Source of the DNA: Sepiola atlantica
Lineage: Eukaryota; Mollusca; Cephalopoda; Sepiida; Sepiolidae
Assembly (NCBI GenBank): GCA_963556195.1
Contig: OY744529.1
Span: 64,032,580-64,096,579, forward strand
Reading direction: 5' to 3'
DNA: 64,000 nucleotides
Every line of letters starts with the position of its first letter. The stretch's first letter is position 1. A program made the position numbers and the translations under genes. Under the pieces are notes generated by a model. That model was not told where the DNA came from, did no database searches, and saw only the letters and a program-made list of their open reading frames with translations. Positions 10,008 through 21,739 of this stretch are shown here, piece by piece.

Positions 10008-13000
10008 GTGCGGATAGATACGAACTTGATTCTAAGAAGCTTGAGATCCTTAAGCAAAGCTGCCTGCATTCTGGGGGATCTCAAGTCCTTTAACATAGAT
10101 TCGATTGACGATCACCGACTGCTATCGAAGCATTTTGATGTTTTTTCAGCATTCGGTGACCGCCATGCTAGGGGAGTTTCCTTGTTAGTAAGACGCACCC
10201 TGTCTGCAAGGGTAAACGTTCACGCGGATGTTGATGGCAGACTAGCCGTGGCTGATGTTGCTGTTAAAAGTGCCAGATTTTGGATCGTCGCGGTTTATGC
10301 ACCTAATTCCATTCGGGAGAGGGCTTCCTTTTTCCGGGGGTTGGAGGGGTTCCTCGGTGGTTCGGAGCAGCTAATTTTACTGGGTGATTGGAATGCCATC
10401 CTTGATCCCAAGATAGATAAGGTGGGTGAGCCTAGAGGGTCGGATGGGTGTAAGACAAGTCTGTCTGATGGCTGAATGTGATCTGGTCGACAGATTTCGT
10501 GTCGATCACCCGGGGCGGGAGTGGTGGACGTGACTTACTTGGATCGGTTGTTAGTGAGGAGAGGCAATGTAGACTATATCTCTCTTCCCACGTTCCACTG
10601 GTTAGGCCATTCTGACCACAAATTACTTGTGGCCTGTCTAGAAATAGATCAAAAGACCCACAAGTTAGCTAGGTATTTTAAGTTAAATACCTCCTTACTG
10701 GAATTACGTGACTTCCGGGACAGGCTAACTCTTAACTTTCAAAAGGGAATACATGATATTGAAATGTTTTGTGCCGAATGTTTCCAGGGATTCTTACCCC
10801 ATACAAAGTGTCTAAAAAATATTCTAGCCTTTGCCGAAAAAGGTACTTCGGATTCACTACAAGTCAGAGAGCGGAGAAAAGAAAATGCATTTAATGAGCA
10901 CTTTGTTTTCTGTAAATCTGTATGGGTAGATCGCAATCTGTGCAGATTTGGTGGAAAATGTTTATTTGCACATAATATGATTGGCTATATTGTACAGAAA
11001 AGCGCCTAATGCCACATTTAGCGTTAACCCACCACTTACTCCCGGTTACCGCCAAATGTGGCATTAGGCGCTTTTCTGTACAATATAGCCAATGCCTCGC
11101 TTTATATAAGGCTGAAGCAGAAAAGCGTTTAGAAAATAAGTTGGCCCAGGCGGTGGCTGGGGGGGGGGGGATTCCCTAGGCATAGAACTAGCTAAGGGCG
11201 ACCTGAAACGTGCGACTAACGTGCAGTATAAGGGTCAAGTAGTCAGATCTAGGCTAGACAGAGTGTCCAACGAAGCCGTGAATGTTGACGCTGTAGAGCG
11301 TAGAGCTCCACTACGTCACAACTCGGTCGGTCTTATTCGTCAAGTCAAACACCCGGAAGGACACACACTTGTGTCAACTCGGGCGATTTGCAAGGAGTTT
11401 CGTGAGCATTTCGTGGATCGCTTCATCCAACTGTCCAGACTCCACGTCAAAGAGTTTGGCAAATATTTAATTGGCTCGCCCCGGCTGGGGGCGGCCCGAG
11501 CGGCTAGTTGTGATGGGCGCGTTACAGAATGTGAAGTCCTGGTTGCATTGAAGCAGGTCGGCTACGACAAATCTCCGGGACTTGATGGTTTGCCCTATGA
11601 ATTGTTCTTGAGGCTGTCTCACATCTTCGTATCTATTCTGGTCGATGTGTTCAGTCACTGGTTTGAACAGGGTTCTATTCCTAGTAAAGTTAACAGGGGT
11701 GTGATCACGTTGCTTCAGAAAAAGGGCTGAGATGGTGGGTGTTTAGATGACTATAGGCCCATAACTCTGTTAAACACAGATTTAAAGATTTTGGCCAGAG
11801 TTCTTGCAAATCGGTTGCAGGTTGTTATTGGTGAATTGGTCGAACCGGATCAGAATTATGCTGTGAAGGGGATATCGATTCAGAACAACTTGCATCTGAT
11901 ACGCACGATCGTAGAGGGGTTAGAAGGCGACACCGAAGCCGCGCTGATCAATTTAGATCAGTCCAAAGCTTTTGACAGGATCGACCATCGGTTCCTTGGA
12001 TCTGTTTTAGAGGCCGCCGGTTTTACACCGGACTTCCGCAGATGGATCTCCATTTTGTATCGCGGGTCGACTGCAGTGGTGCAAGTAAACAGGATGCGTT
12101 TGCTGTTTCTTGGTCGGTACTTCAGGGGTGTCCGCTGTCTCCCCTGCTTCACGTCCTTGCCTTGGAGCCTTAGGATGGGGGAGCCTGGACTGGCCCTACG
12201 CGGTATTGCTCTACCTGGTGGTGTGTGAGCCAGGGTTTCCGCATATGCCGATGATGTTACTGTGTTCGTGTCAAGCTTTCGAGACATTATCGCGGTAATT
12301 AAGGCACTCAAAAGGTACAAAGATTTTACAGGGGCCGTGGTCAACCGTAGCAAATCCAGTGGCCTATGGTTGGCTGACTGGAGTGGTGCGGCTGCACTCC
12401 CGGGCCTTTTCAACTGGACAAATGGCCAAAGGGTCTGTAAGGATTTGGCTTTGAAGGGGGCTTTCCCTTAAAGGTCGAGCTGAGGCGTGCGTTACGTACT
12501 TCTTTCCACTTATCCTTTACTGATTGGCAGCTTTAACGCGTCTGCTTTTCTCGCTTTTGTGGGAGAAGAAGTCGCTAGTCCGTAGACAGGTCTGTATTCA
12601 ACGTCCTGATGTTGGGGGCTTGGGAATGCTCGACTTGGCGAGCCATTTATATGCCGAGAGGTTAACATTCATGAGTAGAACTTTGACAGAGGAGTCTGCG
12701 TGGGGCCCTGCGGTTGGGAAGGCTTTTCTAAACCTCATTCCTGACCACTTAGCTGAATGCCGTCGTAAGCCAAGGGGTCAACCGCAGTTCTTCAACGAAT
12801 GCCGAACTGCGCACAGAGTGCTGCCGAGGTCCAGTGACATCGCCTGCTCTAAGAAAACTCTATACTTGGAATTAGTGGTGGGGACCGCTTCGGACCCACT
12901 TGGGAGGCGACTTGGATTGTCAGAGCAGGAAGTTCGCTCTCAATGGAATTGGGCGCCAGGCTGGAGCCACCTCAACAATACTGAGTTCTCTCTGACCTGG

Positions 13001-13505
13001 TGATTGGTTCGAAATGTGGTACCCCTCAATGGCATACGATTCAGTATTGGTATGGACTTAGATCCTTTTTGTCCACATTGCTAGGAAGATGAAATCGAAA
13101 TGGCTGAACACGCCTTTTTCACCTGCTCCAAGCTTTGTGAATATTGGACGTATGTCAACGAGGTGACGGATCGCATCATCCCCGAGCGGGTGATGTGCCT
13201 GGATTTAGCATTCGTAGTCTTTAACATGGCCCCCTTGTGGCCCAGGGAGAAAGAATGGTGTTTCTTGCGATTTTAGCTGTAGCTAGATTCGTAGTGTGGA
13301 CATCACGCTTAGAAATAGGCCGTGGGGGGGGGGGGGGCGACTTCTCATTACGATTTGATTTCGTATTTTAAGCACCAACTTAAAATCAAAATCAAATCTG
13401 ATAGGAGGTTGTCTACCTCATTATTTAAAAGTAGGTGAATACACACCGCTAGTTTATGCGTGTTCATTCGGAATAGATTTGAGTTTGTGTTCCCTGCCTA
13501 AGCAT
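10008..13505 (+). pseudogene. LINE-A2 ORF2 (endonuclease-reverse transcriptase, broken)
   Basis: The endonuclease part keeps VYAPN, GDWNAILDP (about 10,380) and HSDHKLL (about 10,610). A deletion near 10,100 removes the QETH segment. The hairpin at 10,983-11,090 ends the frame. The RT resumes at 11,221 with KSPGLDGLPYE, has a TGA at 11,728, then YRPITLLN, the motif-A sequence LDQSKAFDRIDH (about 11,955-11,990), a damaged motif B (LQGCPLSP in a shifted frame) and an intact AYADDVTVF at 12,241-12,267. The C-terminal region (12,524-13,003) and a degenerate zinc-binding tail follow. Motif order is typical of the Tx1/L1 group. At least five disabling lesions. Confidence 0.85.
10983..11090. repeat. 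perfect 37-bp-stem hairpin in LINE A2
   Basis: Arms 10,983-11,019 and 11,054-11,090 with a 34-nt spacer, the same sequence as in both A1 units although the flanks have diverged. Confidence 0.95.
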
Positions 13506-13656
13506 GGCACATGCCGACCGTAAGTCTTTTATATTATGATTATCCAAGTGTTGGATCAGTCCCTCTAGATAGTAGTACAAATGAGTCCTGTGTCCCCATC
13601 TTTATTTTAGGTGTCAGAACTCCTCCAGGATGCCTGCTGCCAGATTTATTTTTTAT

Positions 13657-14100
13657 CCCTTGGCTAAGAGCAAAGTGTAGTATCTGTTCCGATGGAACTA
13701 CACCCTACAGACCGGTATCGTCTTGGCCTTTGGGGCTTGATTACTCTGGTCTGTGCAGTTCTAGGAGGTCCACCCTGTCAGGCTTTGCCTTCTCACCCTT
13801 TGAGAAGGGGTTAGTTTATTGCTAATCGCTTAAGGCGCCCTTACCGGGGAATGCCGACGGGGCTGCCCAGGCATTTTTTGACAGTCATAAGTGCTCTTCC
13901 TCTAGGGTACTGACTTATCAAATTCCACTTTCCGACCTTGTGCTACATTTTACTGGTGTGGGTGGTAGATAAATACCGCTTCTTGGCCATCTGGCTAAGA
14001 TCAAAGTGTAGTATCTGTTCTCTCGGCATTTTGCCTGAGATTAAGTGTATTATCTAGTCCTATCCAATAGGTGTCTATCTTACACTTTTAATAAAAAATC
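13657..14100 (+). mobile_element. U2 snRNA-headed SINE cluster
   Basis: Two pairs of U2 5'-domain-like segments. The first pair is 13,657-13,689 (ttggctaagagcaaagtgta, then gtatctgttc) and a weaker 13,716-13,762. A body of about 210 bp follows (aggaggtccaccct through ttagtttattgctaatcgct). Then comes the second pair: 13,975-14,020 (nearly perfect U2 nt 2-45) and 14,021-14,066 (tctcggcattttgcctgaga and onward), followed by an A/T-rich tail. The body recurs on the minus strand at 38,005-38,240 and, in its 3' half, at 35,425-35,550. SINEs with U1/U2-derived heads are known; whether this family is described I cannot check. Confidence 0.7.
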
Positions 14101-14846
14101 AGACTATTATTTTTTTTTTTTAATTCCCTTTTACTTTTATTATATTTAAGAACTATCTCATATTTTGAGAAACCTCCTAGACCTAATTTCATTCCCTTGT
14201 ACCAATGTTACCGTCGAATCCATTTGTTAACTCGAAATTTCCCCCTTAAGTCCCGACACTCTTCCTTCAAGTTTGGCCTGAGGCGCTCACACCGGCTAAT
14301 GCTGACTCTCCCAATTTGAGCTAGTATATCACTTTTCTGAAAAACGTATCTTTCACCTGAACATGTTTGCCTTTTATTATTACTTAAGATTACGTATCGC
14401 CAAGTTTTTTTTTTTGTTGATTTTTTTTGTTGTTTTTTTTTTTTTTTTTTTTACTACGGCAGCACAAAACCTTTACTATTTTTATCGTTGCTGAAATTTA
14501 GTTCCGATTGCTGCTTCGCAGACGGGGACAAGGCAGAAGGTGTTCCCCATTATAATTCACATAAGAAAATCAAACATTTTAATTGAATTTTTACGGCATC
14601 TTTTGTTTATTAAATTGTTAAGTGAAAGTGCAGATAATTAACAAAGCTCCCCCTTCCATGTTAAGTATATGGCTTTCTAAATAACGTTAATTCAGCACAA
14701 TCCTTAAACTGCAGAAATAACGACTAATAGATTAAAACATTTTAATAAATTTATTTATTTAATAAAATTAGTTTCTTAAATTGATAGTGATTTTCTTTTA
14801 TAATTTAAAAATGTTATAAAATGAACATAATAATAAAACTATATTT
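14101..14846. other. AT-rich stretch with no supported gene
   Basis: Long T runs at 14,410-14,452 and A/T-rich sequence. The last 110 bp (14,740-14,846) resemble, in inverted orientation, the sequence at 28,244-28,345, so both are probably flanks or outer sequence of the same split element. No coding potential seen. Confidence 0.5.
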
Positions 14847-15334
14847 GGATATCTTTTACAATAATCCGCAGAGTCGCCAACGCGGTTTAAAAAACGAACG
14901 AGAACGGGGTAAAAAAAAAAAATGCAACAAGTGACAGTGACCTATGTCGAGAATAGATATTTTCCTACTTACCTATGAAATTTGTTTGTATTTTTACGTA
15001 CTATAAATGGGTTTTTATTAGAATAAAAAAAAAAATTTTTTTTTTGGCACGTATTTTTACTAGAACAAAATGGCGGTCCAGCCTTACCTCGTTACGATAT
15101 CGTAACGAGGTAAGGCTGGACCGCCATTTTGTTTTAGTAAAGATACGTGCCAAAAAACAAAACAAAAAACAATGTCCAATGTTCGTGTGACAAAAATATT
15201 GATTTCTAATAAATAGCAGTTGAAACGGCTTAAAAATACAAACAAATGTCACATAAGTTGGAAAATAACTTTTATCGGCTAGTTACTTTTATTTGTTGTA
15301 TATTTGTTTTCATAGCGTTTTCACTCTGCGGATT
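14847..15334. mobile_element. foldback element P1 (Merlin-type, non-autonomous), left part
   Basis: Near-palindrome centred at 15,098/15,099 (cgttacgatatcgtaacg). The inner 44 bp of each arm match almost perfectly and weaker pairing extends outward. The outer end 14,847-14,868 (tatcttttacaataatccg) has no full partner at 15,334, where only ctctgcggatt remains. The missing end, cggattattgtaaaagatac, is found at 28,221. The arms share long stretches with the elements at 29,150 and 36,480 (aaaaacgaacgagaacgggg; tttacgtactataaatgggt). No coding capacity. Confidence 0.8.
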
Positions 15335-15761
15335 GTAGTGGAAAATGAAAACAACAATGTTAATCCATTAACTCTCTGTGGTTAGCAGAGTTGTCCCCCT
15401 TTGCAAATTGGCTGTTTGGAGAATTTGAACGCTAGATGGCTCTGGTTAAACAGTCAATTTGCATAGGTGGGGCAAAAAGCAGCATAAAAACTGTACTCTT
15501 TTGTGAAGAGTGGGAATGCGCAGCTCTCTTTCGGATACTTTGTCATTGGTTTGTCTTTATTACGCGCTTGATTGTTATTTCCTATTGTTACTCTTGTTAT
15601 TATTGTTACTTGTTGGACATTACCGTTTTTTTCCCCCTTGTTACCTGTTGAAATTTGTTATTTGGAATTACGCAGTTTTTTTTTTCTCCCCACTTTTTTT
15701 TTGGTTTTTTTTTTCCCCACTTTTTTTTTCTACTCTCACTAGTCTTTAGTTTTATTTCTAG
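15335..15761 (+). other. probable 5' UTR or promoter region of LINE B1
   Basis: Non-coding, with a C/T-rich tract before the first ORF1 ATG at 15,762. It contains an octamer-like atttgcat at about 15,460. Non-LTR elements usually carry an internal promoter here. The 5' end of the element cannot be fixed because B2 is truncated and gives no comparison. Confidence 0.4.
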
Positions 15762-17584
15762 ATGGCTACTGAAATGACAACGTCCGAAGGAACCGAGTGG
15801 TCAAAACCACCCAAAATTCAAATCAATGTGGAACAGTTCGTTGAAGAGGCAAAAAAGTGTGTACACATGGTCACGGAGACCGGTTTACTGGTGGACCTAC
15901 CCAAATTGGAGGAGATCCAGAAAAGAACTGTCTCCCTTTTCGTCATGGACAAGAAGATCAAGAAGTCGATCAGAGCCACACCAGAACTAATCTTAAAGCT
16001 ACTACACTCTGTTGGATTTAAGCCACAACGTCTGATAAAATCAAAAGGCTTCAACACATGGTCGGCTTTGTTCCCAGACGAGGACACATGTAACAAACTG
16101 TCCTTAACTCCAATCATTACCCCGGATTACATTTTACGCACGGAATACATGGGAAGAAGACGCTCCTCAGTTTCTTTTTTTAATGTGCCCTTCCATGTGA
16201 AGGGGGAGCACATAGGAGCCTACCTCTTAAAATATGGTGAAATCACGGATGTAAACCATGAAGAATTTTCAGGAGTTTGGTCCTTTGAAATTTTCGTCGA
16301 CAAGAAGGCTTACGATAGCATCCCTTACTACATGCTCATTGGGGAGGAAAAATTGCCGATTATACTTACAGGACGTCGACCTATTTGCTGGTATTGTGAA
16401 GGAATAGGGCATCTAACGATGGATTGCCCTCTAAAGAAGAAAGAACCGACTCTTAAGGCGACTACCAGTAAGAAGTCAAGAGCAGGAGATCACATTAGTG
16501 CACCGTCACGTATTGGACTACCAATATTGTCGTCAAATGAGGAGTCCGACGAAGAATTTCCGGCTCTACCTACAGCCAAAAAAAATGATGACGTTGAAAC
16601 AGAAAATAAAAGAGAAGGCTGGGTCATTGTACCAGGGAAAAAAAACCCGGGACGACACACTTTGGAGGAAATAAGAGAAAAAGAGATGTTGAAACATGAC
16701 CCCGGAAAGGACTCGTACGTGAATGCAAAAAATTTACTAAAAAAAGTCAATAATAAACCCAAGCCCACTCCTGACTCTGCCCCTAAAAAAACCCCTAAAC
16801 CGCAGACCCCCAAATCAATGCCCCCTCCTATAACTGGACCCATTGTCGATAAGCCCTATAAATTAATCCCCCTGAGTCCTCAAAAAGTTCCCAAAAAATC
16901 CCCTAGACCTTCTCCTTTGTGTCCCCTGCCCAGACCCCCAGAAGCTCCCCACCTGCATCCCCCTCAAAGCATCCCTTTCCTGCACCTTCTCCAGCGTCTC
17001 CCTTAGAGCCTAGCTCCCCCTCCCCTTCCCCCATGGAAGACATGCCTCCACCCACTCCTAAAAGACATAGGAGTCCTTCACTAGAAAAAAGAAACTTTAA
17101 AAAATCTACTTTTCTTTCCGGAAAGGATATTTGCAAATGTACGCAAATACAAATTGACACAGTGAAGAATATGCGTAACACCAGCCTCACCGGACTATTA
17201 AAATTCGAGGAGGTTGGAGGCTTATCGATAGAAGACCCCAATAATTTCCCCAACGCCACAAGAGTGGTAACAGTTATAAGGAGAAGAGCTGAAGCAAAGG
17301 CTCTATGGGAGATGTTGGAGGAGGCGAACTCGGCCTTCAATTTTGACCTCCCCCTTGCCATATTCAAATCCAGTGAACTAAGAGAAATGAAAAATAACTG
17401 TTTCGGAAGGCTACCCATTAGAGTTCACCCCTCCCTGTATAGGATAGCCAAACTAACATATCCTCGTGATATCGGCGGCATCTCCTATGATGGTCTGATT
17501 AACGACCAAATGGGCCAAGAGTCCATTGGGAGAGCCGTTGGTATCCTGACCTCATTTATGTTCGTTTCTCAAACTCAACCCTAA
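15762..17584 (+). pseudogene. LINE-B1 ORF1 (CCHC RNA-binding protein, one frameshift)
   Basis: The protein would bind element RNA. The start is ATG 15,762 after ttctag. The first frame gives 414 aa to 17,006. Homology moves to another frame at about 16,915, where B1 has lost one T from a T-run (cctttgtg; B2 has one more), and continues to 17,584. Domains: a charged N-terminus, an RRM-like middle (YILRTEYMGRRRSSVSFFNV), a CCHC knuckle (CWYCEGIGHLTMDC, about residues 208-221), a long Lys/Pro/Ser-rich linker and a conserved C-terminus with FPNATRVVTVIRR. The stop present in B2 has become CAA, extending the tail by four residues. ORF2 starts about 10 nt further on. Confidence 0.88.
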
Positions 17585-17593
17585 GGCATCTTT

Positions 17594-20500
17594 ATGGCTC
17601 TCTATCTAGCTACTTTAAATGTGCGGGGCCTGAGGGCAAATGACCGTAAATTTCGGGTCGCTACCGACCTTCAGCGCCTCGGAGTGGATGTATGTTGCTT
17701 GCAGGAGACCCACCTGATTTCAGGGGACCATTTGGGTGCGTTGGGTAAGCGTTTTCACGTTTATTCAGCGTACTTTAATTCTTCCGCAAGGGGGGTTTCA
17801 TGGCTGGTAAGCAAGACTTTAGATGCGTTGTGTGACCCTTTCTACATGGATCCGGAAGGGAGACTATGTATTTTGGATATTACCATAAAGGGGAAAGCAT
17901 TTCGACTCGTTGGGGTTTATGCTCCCAATATCCATACTGAGCGTTCTTCCTTTTTTCGGCGAATCGAGCAGTTCTTGAATACTACTCGGACGGTCATTTT
18001 AGCGGGAGACTGGAACGCGGTCCTGGATCCCGATTTAGATCGTAACACTGATCGGGACTAACACTGATCGGGACGCTAAAATATTCCGAGACTTTCTCGA
18101 TAAGTTTGATCTTATCGATAAGTTCCGGAATGAAAAGCCCCGTGATAGGGTATGGACTTGGACAAATAGGCGCGGCTCCGATTTGGTACAACTTTCGAGT
18201 TATATCGATCGGTTCTTAATTAGGGGAGTCGACGTAGGGGTAGTTGAATGTCCAAGTCTTCATAATATAGTTTACTCGGACCATAGACTTGTTCGGGTCC
18301 GTGTGAACTTAGATAGACCTAAGCCTAGATTAGATGGTCACTGGAAGCTCAACACTTCGTTGTTCGATGTGAAGGGCTACCGGGACCAGCTTCTACTAAC
18401 CTTACAGCGGGAATTGACGGGGGCTGTAATTGGGAATAGGAAGTGGGGCAATTTTAAGACAGTAATTAGGTCCTTTACTGCCGATTTTAGCAGACGGCTC
18501 AACCTATCAACTAGGGCAGTTAAAGTGGCACTAGAGTCTAGATTAGATCGGGCGATTGAGGTGGGGAGTAGCTCTAGTGTTACTATAATTAAGGCTAAGC
18601 TGAATTCTTTGGCTCTCAAAGAACATCAAGCTTTAGTAATTAGGAATAGGTTAAATAGAATGTCTGCGGAAGCAACAAACATGGCCGCTGAACTGCGTGC
18701 AGAGGAGTTTCGCCATGCAACTGATCGACATATCACTCGTGTCTCATTACCGGATGGGCGGCTCGTGACTACAAACGAAGGTATTCTGGAGGCCTTTTGC
18801 TCTCATTTTCAAGAGCTTTTTACTCGGGAACCTGGTCTGTCTTAAGCACAATTCGACCCCTATTTGGCTGACTTTTCTCGCCTTGAGGGGACCGAAGCGG
18901 CTAGGTGCGAAGGTTGCATAACAGAGGATGAAGTTCAGGAAGCGTTGAAGCAGGTTGGCCTTAACAAGTCTCCGGGGATTGATGGTTTGCCCTATGAAGT
19001 GTATTTGAGGATGTCGCCCATTTTTGTTCCCTTGCTTGCAGTTTTGTTTAACTCATGGTTTAGGAACGGGAATATTCCCCAGTACTTAACCATGGGTTTA
19101 CTGAAGCTGATACGCAAAAGCAAAAATGGTGGGGATGGGTTAGATAACTTTCGGCCCTTAACAATGCTTAATGCGGAGTTAAAGATTTTGGCCAAGATCT
19201 TAGCTAATCGTCTGCAACTTGTTTTGCATGGTCTTGTTAGCCCTGAACAGACTTGTGCTGTAAAGGGCCGGACCATTCAGGATAACTTGCATTCGATACG
19301 CTTGATCATTGAGAAAGTCGACACTGAAGCCGCGCTGATCGATTTAGATCAGTCCAAAGAATTTGATAGGGTGGACCATCGGTATTTGGAGGCTGTTTTG
19401 TCGGCGGCCGGCCTTGGTCCTCAGTTCCGCTCTTGGATTCGCCTCTTGTATGCGAACCCCGGTGTTAGGGTAGAAGTGAATGGGGTGAGGTCGGAGGCTT
19501 TCAGATTATCCAGATCTCTTCGTCAAGGGTGCCCTCTTTCACCGATGCTTTATGTGCTTGTTTTGGAACCCTTCCTTAACAGGCTAAGGGTGAATCCGGT
19601 CCTACGTGGAATTACTTTGCCAGGTGCTTGCACCACGTTGAAGTATTCTGCCTATGCCGACGATGTAACAGTGCTTGTAACGAGCAATGCCGAGATTAGT
19701 GTCGTCGGCAGAGAAATCAGAACATATGAAACGGTGACAGGGGCCAAAATCAACTGCGTTAAGTCTGTTGGCTTGCGCATCGGTGCCTGGAAGGGTGTTT
19801 CCTTGCAGGGACCCTTTGGCTGGACAGATGGACCTTGCAAGCTACTCGGCGTCTGGTTTGGTCCTGATCTTCAGCTGGAGAAAAATTGGTCGGAAGTCCT
19901 GAAATCGATAAGGGCCACAGCTGGTCTGTGGACCCGTAGAAATCTTTCATTAAAGGGGAGAGCGGACGTATGTGCTTCTCACATTCACCCGATTATCCTA
20001 TATCGTCTTTCAGTACTTCCACTCCCGTTGGATACACTGCTTGAGTTGCAGAGGGCTCTTTTCAATTTTTTATGGGTTGGAAAGGCCCATATGGTCCGTC
20101 GCGAGGTTTGTTGCCTTCATCCTTCTGAGGGCGGTTTGGGTATGCCGAGCATCGATATTCGATGTCACACACTTCGGCTCTTTTATCTAATCCGAATGAG
20201 TACACAAAGTGAGGGAAACGGTGTCTTCTGGAAGGAAGACGCTAAGAAAGCCTTCCCGGCTTTGAGAAGTGTGCACTTGGACGAGGGGGAGGCACATAGG
20301 TTACCCCGAGGTGAGTGCTCCTTCTATCGCGAATGTAGACATGCATTGAAATTTCTTTTAAGAGCGACAGATGGCCTCTCTGACACTCTGCTGTTGTCCC
20401 GTAAGGCATTATATCGGGTAATGGTGAGGGGGACCGTTCGTGGAGATAGGATTGAGGGGCTCGATTTGACGAGGGGGGAGCTTCGCTCAGTCTGGCCTTG

Positions 20501-21050
20501 GGCGCCTGGGTTAAGGTGTCTTGATAACGACGAGGCATCGCTGACCTGGCTGACGATTAGAAATGCACTCTGGGTCGGTAAGAGGCTTCATTCAGCGCGC
20601 TTGAGTAATTCTCCGACTTGTGTTAGATGCGGCGACGAGGACGAGACTGTAAGTCACGCCTTCGTTTATTGTCGCATTGTCGTGCCGCTGATTAAGCTTG
20701 TTTCAGGCTTCATGGTTCGTATTCTTAATGTGTCGTCTTTTGAACTGGAACCCATTAATGTATGTAGCAACTGGGCTCCGACAACTGATAGTCAAAAACG
20801 TAAAACTTTTTTGAGCTTACTAGTCGCTATGAGAGTTACGATTTGGAAGACGAGATGCCAGACAGTCTACGGAGCTGAGACCTACACTCCTCGCGACCTT
20901 ATTGCGATTTTCAAATATTATCTGAAAGCTCGCATTAGGGCCGAGAGGGTGAGACTCTCTCCGGCAGATTTTGGTGAAAGGTGGGTGACTGGTGCGCGAC
21001 TGTGTAGAACGGCTGGGGCTAGATTAGAGTGGTATTTAGACGTGCCTTAG
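17594..21050 (+). pseudogene. LINE-B1 ORF2 (endonuclease-reverse transcriptase, broken)
   Basis: Endonuclease: TLNVRGL, CCLQETHL, GVYAPN, AGDWNAVLDP, then YSDHRLV, all the metal- and phosphate-contact motifs of the AP-endonuclease type. RT: KSPGIDGLPYEVY, FRPLTMLN, LDQSKEFDRVDH (Glu where B2 and A2 have Ala), LRQGCPLSPMLY and AYADDVTVLV. A C-terminal CX2C...HX4C zinc-binding motif lies at about 20,620-20,672. Lesions: a local rearrangement at 18,046-18,061 that duplicates acactgatcgggac, drops about 15 bp and breaks the frame, and a TAA at 18,843 where B2 has TTA. From 18,864 the RT frame is open for 728 aa to the stop. Confidence 0.92.
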
Positions 21051-21739
21051 GCGAATATTGGGTCGGAAAAACGAACATATATTTCAATTAAGTTAGGTTA
21101 AGCCATTTAATTTTATTTTTTAGATTTTTTTTGTTGAATTTTAAGTTGAACAACTTAGCTAGGGTGTGATTGTCTTCATTACTCCCCCTTTTATTTTGTC
21201 CTCTTCCCACCCCCTTTTTTATTTTCTACCCCTTAAATCCCCCTTCCCTCCCCAATTAGGTGACAGATTGCCGATTTGTCGGGATGCGGGTCACCCTTCA
21301 ATATTTTCGAAGGAGGTGTATTTAAATAAAGCGTTGGGGCCCGCATCAAATCTTTATTTTTCGAGTTTTCGATTTCGACCGGCAAACCGGCACCTCTACC
21401 ACATTGTGATATCGGGGGGCTTTTTACTAACAAAATTTTTTTTTTTTCATGTAAATATTCCCATTTTATTTTTGTATATATATATTTTTAGTCCCTCCCC
21501 CCCGTTGCATATTTTTATATGGGTTTTAAGTAGGTTCATAGTATGGTTTATTATGGTGATAGTGATGGATGTATAGCATGAATGTGGTATTTTGGTAAAT
21601 GATGGTCGCGATTGAAACTAGCTAAGTTGAGTCCGTTTTTAAGTTAGAAGTTGACCTATCCGTCCCCTCCCCCTTTTTTGGCCTTGTGCCACATTTTATA
21701 TATGTTTGCATTTTTGTAAATTTATATAAATAAATAAAA
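21051..21739 (+). other. LINE-B1 3' UTR
   Basis: Non-coding with long T and C runs, ending in tttatataaataaataaaa. Identical in layout to 27,415-28,102 and similar at its end to LINE A1. No gene seen. Confidence 0.75.

Larger units (their letters stand above)
7652..13645 (+). mobile_element. LINE family A, copy A2 (near full length, decayed)
   Basis: Contains a 5' UTR (7,652-7,941), ORF1 (7,942 to about 9,990), ORF2 (about 10,008-13,500) and part of the 3' UTR. Similarity to the A1 3' UTR stops at about 13,645, where U2-like SINE sequence begins, so the natural 3' end is missing. Both ORFs have several frameshifts and stops. It serves here as the unrearranged reference for the family: the RT core that the A1 units lack is present. 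Confidence 0.85.
15335..21739 (+). mobile_element. LINE family B, copy B1 (Tx1/L1 group)
   Basis: Full-length candidate with a leader, ORF1 (15,762-17,584, one frameshift), ORF2 (17,594-21,050, frameshift and nonsense) and a 3' UTR ending in ataaataaataaaa at about 21,739. It is related to family A in domain order, ORF1 middle region, RT motifs and 3' UTR end, but clearly a different family at nucleotide level. From 15,930 onward it is nearly identical to B2. Confidence 0.88.

Noticed and set aside
14440..14480. U6 snRNA-like fragment (acggcagcacaaaacct)
   Set aside because: Only about 12 bases match the U6 start and the following sequence diverges at once; likely chance.
16490..17418. Minus-strand ORFs opposite LINE-B ORF1 (117 and 171 codons)
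   Set aside because: Shadows of the Lys/Pro/Ser-rich ORF1 frame; the same shadows recur at 22,859-23,788.
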